A stretch of 64,000 nucleotides of DNA, taken from the NCBI GenBank assembly GCA_029339505.1, contig JAQISU010001235.1:36609815-36673814 (forward strand), read 5' to 3'. Positions 9,048 to 17,534 of the stretch are shown here, one piece after another. Each line of letters opens with the position of its first letter. Within the stretch, counting starts at the first letter, position 1. Both the position numbers and the translations under genes were made by a program. A model generated the notes under the pieces. The model worked only from the letters and a program-made list of their open reading frames with translations. It was not told where the DNA came from and did not search any database. This DNA is from Unio delphinus. Lineage: Eukaryota; Mollusca; Bivalvia; Unionida; Unionidae.

Positions 9048-9482
9048 ATGTCCAATTTTGATTTAATTGATGCCGCTAAAAAACTCGCGATTAAAAACTT
9101 CAGAGGTGTTTTTATGAAAGATCAATTACCGGCACAACCAAATGATGTTGAAACCGGTATTATTAATTTAGATAACAGCGATGGACCTGGAACACACTGG
9201 GTTGCATACGCGATTGATCCACGCGGGATTATTTATTTTGACTCATATGGACTAGCGCCGCCGAAAGAATTTAACCGCTATGTAAGTAAATTAAAAATAC
9301 CCCGTTGGTATTCCACGTTACCAACACAAACAATGCTTGACCCACCCATATGTGGCAATGAAGTATTAAACGTACTTGATGCTATTTCACCAGAATCTTT
9401 GATGAAATCACAATCAAAACCACCCCATGTAGTAGTGAATGAGTATACTAGCGGTCGTTGGATTGAAAATCTTTTAGATTGA
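9048..9482 (+). CDS. Adenain-type cysteine protease (virion maturation)
   Basis: 144 residues from the ATG at 9048. A longer open frame from 8964 is rejected because it overlaps the upstream gene and the family usually begins like SNFDLIDAAKK. Catalytic signature: His50 in GTHWVAY, Asp65 in YFDSYG, Gln94 and Cys102 in PPICGNEVL, the order seen in adenovirus protease and the related Ulp1/C48-C5 fold. NFRGVFMKDQLP and GIINLDNSDGPG match the family as I know it from adintovirus-like elements. It would cleave capsid-associated precursors, plausibly at the Gly-rich sites of the two small virion proteins. Intact in copy 1, absent from copies 2 and 3. The last codons overlap a triple palindrome. Confidence 0.9.
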   Translation: MSNFDLIDAAKKLAIKNFRGVFMKDQLPAQPNDVETGIINLDNSDGPGTHWVAYAIDPRGIIYFDSYGLAPPKEFNRYVSKLKIPRWYSTLPTQTMLDPPICGNEVLNVLDAISPESLMKSQSKPPHVVVNEYTSGRWIENLLD

Positions 9483-9514
9483 AAATCCATTGGATTGAAA
9501 ATCTTTTAGATTTT
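9465..9514 (+). terminator. Three tandem palindromes at protease gene end
   Basis: GAAAATCTTTTAGATT, GAAAATCCATTGGATT and GAAAATCTTTTAGATTTT follow each other directly, the first inside the last codons. This looks like tandem duplication of one palindrome type. Confidence 0.6.
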
Positions 9515-9533
9515 AAACAGAGAAAAGATTTTT

Positions 9534-10570
9534 ATGATAACAATGATTGATATTTGGGGACGACCTTTATCAACGCTGAAGAAACCGGATACTGGTGGAG
9601 TTGAAACCCTTGATAAAATCAAGGATGTTAAAAAACTAATCGAAGATGAAATAGCCGAAACGTTAAACCTAGCAAGTGTTGATCCTGGTGAAATAGTTGT
9701 ATTTCAAGATCGTCAGGGTAAATTGAAAACTAGTAATGTCTCTCTCGATGATATTTTGGTTAAACGACGAGACGCAGCAGAGGATGCTATCGCGTTATTT
9801 TCCGATCAGGGTAAACTCAAACCAGGTGTACTTGTTTCAACAATTACGGATAAATTAGCAACATTCGATAACACGGCGAATTCATTGAAATCGCTCAATG
9901 ATAAATATGACGGTCATATAGTTGTATTTGATCAGTTTAGTGAATTACAAAGAAATATAATTGACAAAATTGATAGACCTCTGCTAGAATTTTTTGGAAA
10001 TCCACCAGTGACCACACCAAAACTCACCTTGATAAAAGATTCTATATTGGAACTAGCAACTCTTCAATCCGAATATGAAAAACACGTGAAACAGTTTTCA
10101 ATGTTTCGTAAAAACATCATTGATAAGTTTATTGGAACCCCATTTGATAAAATTGAAATAACCCTTCCTGATATTAAAAAAACATCGATGATCTAAAAAC
10201 ATTTAACAACGCAATGAAGGATGATGCAGCGAGGATGATAAGCGTTGTTGAAAAAACAAAAATTCCTCATGAGAAAACTATCAACGTAGTATACACGATT
10301 CAACACGGTTCATTTGCGTGGACTCCCACAAACAACATTTTAAACGTAACCGCAGCAGTCAAGGGTATTTATCGATTAACAATAGTATCACCGACTCAAT
10401 TCAATATATCATCAAGTAGTTCATCTGGAGTCAATAATACGGTATCAACGATCATCGACAAGGATGTATCTGAACAGTTCACGATAACGACCGCAGATAG
10501 AAATCTAGCCAGGGTTTCAGTAACGTGGTACGTAGAATTCGTAGTGGATTTAAGTAAACAATTAAACTGA
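9534..10570 (+). pseudogene. Helical/beta viral structural-type protein, frameshifted
   Basis: The first part (9534-10196, 220 residues) starts MITMIDIWGRPLST and is mostly helical with heptad-like spacing. The second part (10214-10570, 118 residues) is beta-rich (FAWTPTNNILNVTAAVKGIY, ITTADRNLARVSVTWYVEF). They are separated by a frame change at an A7 run (10176-10182), after which coding character continues without a gap; hence one gene is inferred. The function is not recognised. A helical stalk with a beta-rich head would suit a vertex or fibre component, but there is no direct evidence. Two separate genes remain possible. It lies between the protease and the membrane protein. Neither other copy retains it. 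Confidence 0.55.
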
Positions 10571-10587
10571 AAGGGAAATCATAATTG

Positions 10588-10603
10588 AAAACGCTAGTGT
10601 TTT
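10588..10603 (+). terminator. Gene-end palindrome AAAACGCTAGTGTTTT
   Basis: A 16-bp near-perfect palindrome (one G/T pair) 18 bp after the stop at 10570 and 10 bp before the next ATG. Confidence 0.5.
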
Positions 10604-10612
10604 TAAAATAAA

Positions 10613-11170
10613 ATGACGATCCCTTCAGTGTATCAGTATCGCTATGATCAGGTCAGAGAATTTCAAACTAAACTCAGCTCTCTCTGTGAGGAGTATCAAA
10701 TAAAAATAAAAAAATACCAACGAAGAATAACCGCAGTTGATATCACCGTGTACTCGGTGTCGGGAGTAATCACTGCTGCTGGGATAATACTATCTTCGGT
10801 TACAATGATTGCTCAGGTCGTAGTTCCAATCGCTATTTCTGCGGTGGCTACAATTGCGGGTATATTAACCGGGATCACAAAAAAACTATCATCGTGTAGC
10901 CAGAGTAAACTACACGATTATGTAATTAAATTTCACATTGCATCTGCCGCATACTCGCAATTATCCTCGTTGATATCATCGTCACTCGATGACACAACAA
11001 TATCAGATAGCGAATTCTCAACGATGGCTCAATTGTATAAATCGACAATGCTAAAATTAGAGCAGAATAATAATAATAACAATGTCGTCGCAAGAACTAC
11101 TTCAACAAATAGTAACAAATACAACACCGGTGAAAACAAGCATGATATCAGTAACCTCAACGCGTCCTGA
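10613..11170 (+). CDS. Two-TM viral membrane protein
   Basis: 185 residues. A charged N-terminal helix (residues 1-40) precedes two hydrophobic segments (about 43-69, YSVSGVITAAGIILSSVTMI, and 70-88, VVVPIAISAVATIAGILTGI). Then comes a charged helical part with ISDSEFSTMAQLYKS, a short motif that I recall in membrane proteins of related elements. The last 30 codons are Asn/Thr-rich and overlap the next gene's start by 89 bp in another frame, so the functional C-terminus may end near residue 150. Probably a virion membrane or host-membrane protein; role unknown. TTTTTAAAATAAA precedes the ATG. Confidence 0.7.
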   Translation: MTIPSVYQYRYDQVREFQTKLSSLCEEYQIKIKKYQRRITAVDITVYSVSGVITAAGIILSSVTMIAQVVVPIAISAVATIAGILTGITKKLSSCSQSKLHDYVIKFHIASAAYSQLSSLISSSLDDTTISDSEFSTMAQLYKSTMLKLEQNNNNNNVVARTTSTNSNKYNTGENKHDISNLNAS

Positions 11171-12389
11171 ATTCAGTGTGAATTTCCCGATTCCCGTTCC
11201 AGTGAGCGAGATCGCGCTAGCAAAACTACGAGTGTATCATAGCTGGCCCAATATCAGATCGGTAGCATTTGGTGGTCAACAACCAAATAATTCTTTGGTG
11301 TTCGCGTGGAAAAATCGTGAAGATGGAACCCCAGACTGGAACGTTGTCTCGTTACCAACAGGGTCATATCAAATCGAACAAATCAATAATGAATTACAAC
11401 AAAGAATTAAATCTATCACTGGAAAAGAATCAAAAATCGCTATAACAGTTCACGAGCCGACGTTATCATCTGCGATTGAGATTAATTCCCCTGGGTATGT
11501 TGTAGATATTTATCAGAGTTCTATAAGATCAGTGTTAGGATGGCCTGAACTACCACCTCGACAGAAAGAAACCGTTGATATACCAGAACCTGTAAAATCT
11601 GATTATGTCTCCAACGTGATAAAACCCGATAATCCATTGAAAAGTTATCAAGATTATTCTCCCATCTCTAATTACTTTATTCACGTTGGTTTAATCGAAG
11701 AAAATTTAACAGCGATGAATAATGATTTTTCATTATTGTTAATATCCCTTAAATCCGGCTCTCTCACCAAAGATGAGTTTATTAGTGTAGTACAAACAGG
11801 TAACAAAATCATCAACGATATGGAAACATTTCATACGCAAATTATTCAAGAAGTATTAATAAACGAAAGTCATAAGGGGATATTTAGGGAATCATACAAT
11901 ATCCGCGTAGAGGATATTCAAACATTTAAAATTCCCGGGTATAAACCCGACGAATTAAAAAAATATCTTAGTTATGCCATCGATATTGGGTTTAAGAAAA
12001 TCCACGACGATTGGAAGAAATTATCACGACAACAAACAAATATTCTGACATTTAATAACGACCCAGATGGCGGTGGTAGACATATCGCTCCGAACAACGT
12101 AAATATATCCTCGGTGATATCATTGAATTTAGTGTGTGATGTTATCGAAGGAAGCTATCAAATAAATCTCGAGCAATCAAATCAAGCTCAGCAAGGTTAT
12201 ATTTTATATTCATTTGCACCAACGGCTCCTCCAGGATTTCTAATTATTGAAGACCCAACTAATCCAGTCTATATGCGATGTCATAATAATTTTTTAACGA
12301 GAATTAATTTCAAACTAACTGACCAATCTAATAATTTGATTGATCTGCGAGGTGAAGTTTTGCAAATTAGTTTGTTTGTGAAATCGTGA
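11082..12389 (+). CDS. Penton/fibre-like virion protein, last gene of element
   Basis: 435 residues, intact. The N-terminal part (EIALAKLRVYHSWPNIRS, GSYQIEQINNELQQRI) has the look of a beta-rich virion protein in this element group. The middle has a helical insert (about residues 195-320). The C-terminal domain (NNDPDGGGRHIAPNNVNISS, GYILYSFAPTAPPGFLIIED, TDQSNNLIDLRGEVLQISLF) is strongly conserved. Both other copies keep it: copy 2 at about 47255-48402, copy 3 at 62580-63877. Being always next to the terminal inverted repeat, it marks the right end of the element. A penton or fibre-base role is inferred from gene order and composition only. Confidence 0.75.
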   Translation: MSSQELLQQIVTNTTPVKTSMISVTSTRPEFSVNFPIPVPVSEIALAKLRVYHSWPNIRSVAFGGQQPNNSLVFAWKNREDGTPDWNVVSLPTGSYQIEQINNELQQRIKSITGKESKIAITVHEPTLSSAIEINSPGYVVDIYQSSIRSVLGWPELPPRQKETVDIPEPVKSDYVSNVIKPDNPLKSYQDYSPISNYFIHVGLIEENLTAMNNDFSLLLISLKSGSLTKDEFISVVQTGNKIINDMETFHTQIIQEVLINESHKGIFRESYNIRVEDIQTFKIPGYKPDELKKYLSYAIDIGFKKIHDDWKKLSRQQTNILTFNNDPDGGGRHIAPNNVNISSVISLNLVCDVIEGSYQINLEQSNQAQQGYILYSFAPTAPPGFLIIEDPTNPVYMRCHNNFLTRINFKLTDQSNNLIDLRGEVLQISLFVKS

Positions 12390-12399
12390 AAGGATTTTC
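12380..12399 (+). terminator. Hairpin spanning the last stop codon of copy 1
   Basis: GAAATC (12380-12385) pairs with GATTTTC (12393-12399), enclosing the TGA stop. Copies 2 and 3 have hairpins of other sequence at this place. Confidence 0.45.
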
Positions 12400-12443
12400 G
12401 AATTCCAACAATGATTTTCATCGTAAAAAAATTGTTAGCGCAT

Positions 12444-12485
12444 AGCAGCAGAGGAGGTGAACGCCAACTAAATAGCAAAATCGTT

Positions 12486-12523
<38 letters not shown>

Positions 12524-12652
12524 TAATTATTAAAAAAATTAATTAAGTATTTTTCAAGGAAGCCTCAGTTTACTAAATTGAGGCCTATTGAGAAACCTCA
12601 GTTTACTAAATATTTTGTCTGAAAAGTTGGTCTGTTCACCTCCTCTGCTGCT
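12444..12652. repeat. Right terminal inverted repeat with two internal direct repeats, copy 1
   Basis: AGCAGCAGAGGAGGTGAAC (12444-12462) is the exact reverse complement of 12634-12652 (19 bp). Between the arms are a T29 run (12492-12520) and two copies of a CCTCAGTTTACTAAAT segment (about 12563-12614). Copies 2 and 3 have the same layout: AGCAGCAGRG arms and two repeats resembling AAGCCTTGGTTTGCCAAAT. Confidence 0.75.
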
Positions 12653-13706
12653 CAAATTATGCTGAAAAACTTCTATTTTTATATATTCTATAATTATGAA
12701 AAAATCACCCCCTGTTGCTACAAAATGCCTAGTGGACTGCATTGTGCATGTGCTGTGTATAATAACGCCAAATTAACTAATAGTTCATACCTGTTTTGTA
12801 GGAGGTTCATCAGAATATACTGTAGCGGGTAAAATGTTAATATCTTTATTAACATTTTCTTTCTCGCTTTTTTTTCAGTTACACGTGTTCTTTTCCTCTT
12901 CCCCATGTTTCTGATGAGTATCTACAATAAATGCAGTAGTGTTCCGGAGAAAACAAACGGCCTAAAAGTTGCCAGTGACAATGAACGGGAATGGAATTTT
13001 CTCTAACCAGTCTATAGTACAAATATTATGTGCAACGTTGATTCAAGCTTCGCAAATCATCATGCATTGCAAAAAAATACTCTCTGTTTATGATGCTCTA
13101 TTGCAAGATTTCATCCAAAGTATTCCAACATTTGTAAATGGAATCACATCACAATTAGTTTTTCCATTTCAGTATGAATGTAGTTATAGTCTATTTTTAG
13201 AAATTTCCTCTCTCTCATTTTGGTGGTATAATAGTTACATTAATGCATTGTTGGTAGGGATTTAAAGGTTTTTTTGTTTATTCTTAAGATTATGAGCTCA
13301 GAGAGTGGTTGTCTGTGTGTATTTTGGCGACAGTGCACATTGAGTAATAAGGCCTTGGTGATGATCCGGAAGTGAAATCTGTGTTTTCTTGACATGCTGT
13401 TCTGTTTACAGTGCAACCTCTAAAAAAATAATGCCGGTGAACCCTTGACATGAACTGCATCGTGAAGTCATCTTTGGAGGTTTTTTAAATTAACATATGA
13501 TTTGTATTGATTGCCACACAGTGGAAAGGTCAGTACTGAGAAATATATGTTGAGAACATATAGTAAAATTAATTGTGATGTATGTCCAAATATCAGGATT
13601 TACCGAATTTATCTTTATAACTGTAATTATTGTTTTGTTTTCAGATGGGGGTTGATTCAAACCAGTTTAATATTATTACATAAAACAAATCATACACAGA
13701 CACACT

Positions 13707-13708
<2 letters not shown>
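12653..13708. other. Non-viral flank, nothing recognised
   Basis: AT-rich DNA without convincing coding content. A short leftward frame (12718-12906) begins MGKRKRTRVTEKKARKK but has no recognised relative. Confidence 0.5.

Positions 13709-13738
<30 letters not shown>
13709..13738. repeat. (AC)n microsatellite
   Basis: Uninterrupted CA/AC dinucleotides over 30 bp. Confidence 0.95.
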
Positions 13739-13739
<1 letters not shown>

Positions 13740-14699
13740 CTTCGAATGCATATCATGTGTATATGTAGTGCGAACATGCGTCATCAGTTATTGGATGCAT
13801 ATAAAGATTCATGTAGCAAGTGAAACACTGGTGAACATTGGAAAACAAACCTTTAGTTTGAAGAAAATTTTACCCCCAAATATTTTATATTATAAAAGTG
13901 TGTCAGCAAATTACGTAAGATAACTGTGCATACAGACACTTGCCTTGAAGAATTAATTTCACAAATGAAAAATATGACGAATCCTACAAAATGACGTTAG
14001 TAGTATATGGGGACGACAGCGGGTCTATGGGACTTCCATGTGAAAACAGGCGGTTTGCAGTATAGGTGTCATGGGTAATTTAACATGGGAGCGTCATCTG
14101 GGATCAATGAGACTTAACAAAAACTATGGGTGAATTGTAGTTAGAGGGACAAACATATATATACAGAAACGTCCAAACAAAGAAAATAGAGACACACAGA
14201 AAAGAGGATAGAGATGTTCCAAAGAAAGACTCACATATAGATTAGAGACTCCAACTTGTATTGCATGTGTACATTACATTTATTCAATTATATGCATTGG
14301 TACTCTGACCTGTGCTTTAGTCTAAGCAATATCCATTTAATACATACAAATTTTGACATGGAACAAACTTAATTACAAGTTATCTATTTCTTGGTTCTAG
14401 AAAACTACCTTTAAATATTGAAAGTCATGCGTTAAAAAAAGCATTTTATATAAAACATTTTTATATTTCATAAAACAAGGACGTTTTTCATACTACAATT
14501 AGTTTCCATATTTAAGAAAAAACTGAACCATAACCAAAAAGAAACTATCAAATAAGACAGCATTCGCACTTCTTTTTGGATCCGTCACATGCGTTGTTTA
14601 ACATCTGGTCAGCTACCACTTCTGTTCCCATCACGTACTCCTACAATTCATAGATCTGTGTATATATACCCATCGCGCTAGGTACACTTATCGATAAGC
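13739..14699. repeat. Non-coding; contains a repeat shared with the window end (13998-14090)
   Basis: No gene seen. TTAGTAGTATATGGGG (13999-14014) and GGGTAATTTAACATGGG (about 14070-14090) recur at 63875-63971, spaced similarly, so a dispersed repeat is likely. There it abuts the broken end of viral copy 3. Confidence 0.45.
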
Positions 14700-15085
14700 A
14701 GATCAAGTGTAGTTATTGTCTTCTTCCCATACACGTATAACGTATGCCAAATGAATGGTCATTTTTCCATCGGTAATGTCAAGTTTTTCTCTAGTCGTCT
14801 GTACATCTTGAATAGTCCTCGCAAGTTTGGAAGAAGTTAATTTTGCAGGAGTACAAACCCCAGACAAACATGCGAGTTCAAATTGTCGTGATACATAGAT
14901 GGGCTCAGACGACTTCGATCTTTGACTTGAAACTGACGTTTGAATTCCTCTAACAGTGAGTCAAATAAGTCCGTAATGAAACCTGCTGCTTCCTCGGGTG
15001 GAACGTCAGAAGCGAAGGCTTTAAATTTCACCGTGTATGTGTAAGTTGTCGTCCAAAAGTTTCTGGAAGTCGCTGTCTGAGTCAT
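14700..15085 (-). pseudogene. Fossil N-terminal part of a second, different protein-primed polymerase B
   Basis: Leftward frame from 15085. YTYTVKFKAFASDVPPEEAA, then FITDLFDSLLEEF, DRSRLSPSMYHDNL and VCLGFV follow the pattern of the N-terminal region of the large polymerase B proteins of Maverick/Polinton-type elements (a strand-rich opening, then DRVRL-like and hydrophobic segments). After a frame change at about 14840 the text LTSSKLARTIQDVQ and KLDITDGKMTIHLAYV continues it. It is unlike the polymerase of copies 1 and 2. No intact frame remains. The catalytic part of what looks like the same gene lies upstream on the same strand at 15670-15970, that is, in the wrong order, so the locus is rearranged or holds pieces of two insertions. 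Confidence 0.5.
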
Positions 15086-15669
15086 TTGGATGCTAAAATT
15101 GCTCCTTTAGGTCCACTGAATCCTTTTCCTTCTTGGACGCACTGTGCTGGAGGGTTTGGTGGTGAAAGTAATCAATGATGTGTGTTCCTTTCTTTTCATC
15201 TGCGTAGAGTGAGAAATCTTTCTGGGCGTTTGTCCTCGCAGTGAAGAGTCGTTCTTGGAAGTCATCCCCCTTTTTTTTGTTCATAAGATAAAGTCTTGTA
15301 GTCTGGAAGTCGTACCAGTTGCACATAGTTTACAGGGCGTTAGTAAACAAACAACTAAGATGTGGTATTGCATTGCTGGTGCTATCGTGAGGCACAGCAT
15401 CACACTTGAGTTTCTCATTGGATTTGAGTTTCTCACCCAATATTTACTTTCTGAAAGGATTCATCTTTCTGGCTTTGGTTTTGTAGTCACAATGTTGTCC
15501 CCTTTATATTCTAACCAATATCGGCGTGTCCGTACTGTAAAATGAAGTGGTTGGGAAGTCTTACTTGCTTCTGGTACACGATTTGATTTTTTTTCTCCAA
15601 AGGCCGACTGTGGCTAAACGTGGTTCGTAGGAGGTCACTTTACAATTTTGATCCACTCCAGATTGCAAG
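15086..15669 (-). other. Region between the two polymerase fossils, possibly decayed coding
   Basis: A leftward 77-residue frame (15093-15326: FQERLFTARTNAQKDFSLY) and scattered stops. It may be further decayed viral coding sequence, but no motif is recognised. Confidence 0.3.
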
Positions 15670-15970
15670 TTTTCTTTCAGTATGTCCGTGTCAAAAATAC
15701 AGCACACGATATCCTAACCGTTATAAGGCTTCGTACAGTTTTAAGCGAGCATGGTCTGTCGCGTTGGCCGTAATGATGACTTTACCAAATTCGTCGGCCT
15801 CAAGAAACTCCAGTATTTCTTCGTAATTGACAAGGATCAAATCATCACGAAGAACGTCCACGTGTTTCACGTATCTGTTTTTAGCATGAATCATCTGGAA
15901 GTAGCGGAAAGGTTCTGTCAAATACTCTCGTTAAATATTTTCGATTGTTCCCTCTATACTATGATGAACC
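15670..15970 (-). pseudogene. Fossil catalytic part of a Maverick-type polymerase B (motif C region)
   Basis: Leftward frame 15921-15721 reads FRYFQMIHAKNRY, RDDLILVNYEE, then ITANATDHARLKLYEAL. The last matches the segment before motif C in Maverick/adintovirus polymerases (family form TTAHARLKLY). After a TAA the text RLGYRVLYF follows. The metal-binding FDTD motif is present at 15681-15695 in a shifted frame. Thus motif C is recognisable but out of frame. The combination of HARLKLYE and LYFDTD is specific enough to call a protein-primed polymerase B fossil. Neighbouring sequence is non-coding. Confidence 0.65.
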
Positions 15971-16309
15971 AATTCTATCATTAAAAACAGATCGGCTATT
16001 TGTATAAGTATACTTGTATTTTCAAGTTGGTGAATGATTTATTTAAAAAAAGAAGTGTATCATCCTAATGTAATGTAGTATCACAGTTGTGTATGTAATT
16101 TATTAAATTGTTTTATTCATGTACGGGCGATCGGGTCATTCTGTTCTATATATCTGTACAGATATATATTTACTCCACCTATACGTTTCACACTTTATAG
16201 TAATATTTAACTGATCCGGGGAACCACGCCAATGGCGATACCCTCAAGATAACGAGAACCGAATAAAGCAGACACCTTCTAAGAAGGTAGAATCCGCCAA
16301 TCAACAGCC

Positions 16310-17410
16310 CCCATATATATATACACTTTTCTGAATGCAAAGAAATTGGAAGATATTTTTTATTTATTTAGCAACAATTTTGCAAGTGTTTTGCGAAACA
16401 ACTTTGTCAACTACGTCATTATTTGATACATACAACCATGCCAGTATTTCATGTGGTGTACAAGATGTGTTTTAAGTCTATCTGCTTTCCACTAGCAACT
16501 TATCTCGCTTTACTGTGTCAATATTTAAGATATTAAAAGTACTGACAATTGTTATTTTATTTTAGAAAACTTTTGATAATCTGGCTGAGCTAGTGCTTTT
16601 TTAATCATTTTTCTTTTCTTTTGGGGAAATGTTGAAATCTCTTCGGTCTAATATTTTTGGGACAGTTAGCATGTTGAATTTTGTTATGTATTATATCCTT
16701 TCAACTGATTTATTCATTTATTTTACGAAAAAACGAGCAAAAACAAAAACTTCATTAAAAACATATATATTTAATTGTAATATACAATACAGTCTTCCAA
16801 ACAAATGAAATCTTGATATATGCTGCATTAGTAGTCTTTATATAGAATCGATATCTACAAAGACATGTAAACAGGAATTGACCTCAAGCAGTAATCAAAG
16901 ATAATACACATTCATGAATTGAACTGATGGACAAAGAGACAACATAACAAAAAGACTTTTGGTAAAGGACAAACGGACATATACAGAATGGATTATAACA
17001 TCTTCAGCGTTAGGGTGTTCCTAAAACATATATTTATACACAGCATATTCAATTCAACTAGAAGACGTGGTGCCCTGCATATCCGCTAATCAACAGTTAG
17101 CCGTATATGTAAAAGTAACCCTTAGTCTTGTATAGCTTTCTACTCAACAGAAACACACGCACGCATGAACGTAAGCACGTAAGCACACACAAACACACAC
17201 ATGCTACTGCATATGTACAGCTATAAGAATTCAACACAAGTAACGTGTAAAATGTTTTGTAACTTCGTATATGTGGTCATGACAAGAAGACAAGGAACAA
17301 ATGTAATATACATATACATATAATGACAGCAAGAAGACACGTAACATGCAAGTGTGGGGCCGGATCGGGGTGGGGGTGGGGGCGGATGTCAGTGTGTTAG
17401 TACCCCCATC
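16310..17410 (+). repeat. Diverged member of the 51-54 kb repeat family
   Basis: Blocks such as AACTACGTCATTATTTGATA, TTTCATGTGGTGTACAAGAT, TGATGGACAAAGAGACAACA and AGTGTGGGGCCGGATCGGGG align in order with about 51640-52250. Identity is clearly below that between the tandem units at 51-54 kb. Intervening sequence differs. It runs up to the Penelope-like pseudogene. Confidence 0.7.
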
Positions 17411-17534
17411 CTCCGGCTAAAGCGAAAAAAATGTACACACACCACAAAAGTATCCGTTGTTAACGCCTGAGAGCCTTAACAATGCTAACGAATTTAGCCT
17501 TGAAGGCTTTAACAATGTAGGGATCGGGTAAATA

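Larger units (their letters stand above)
1..12652 (+). mobile_element. Integrated adenovirus/adintovirus-like DNA virus, copy 1 (left end outside window)
   Basis: About 12.6 kb of densely packed viral-type genes with short spacers, in contrast to the gene-poor DNA that follows. Polymerase-helicase points left and all other genes point right. Recognised parts are protein-primed polymerase B, SF1 helicase, HNH endonuclease, double-jelly-roll capsid protein, adenain-like protease, two small hydrophobic/basic proteins and a penton/fibre-like protein. The right boundary is put at 12652, where the second arm of a 19-bp inverted repeat ends. Copies 2 and 3 end in the same kind of structure. Similar gene sets occur in many invertebrate assemblies as uncharacterised loci (recalled, not searched). 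No packaging ATPase or integrase is visible, but the left part is cut off by the window. Confidence 0.88.

Noticed and set aside
12718..12906. Small basic protein MGKRKRTRVTEKK... beside viral copy 1
   Set aside because: Short, unsupported and unlike the viral genes; no copy beside the other viral ends.
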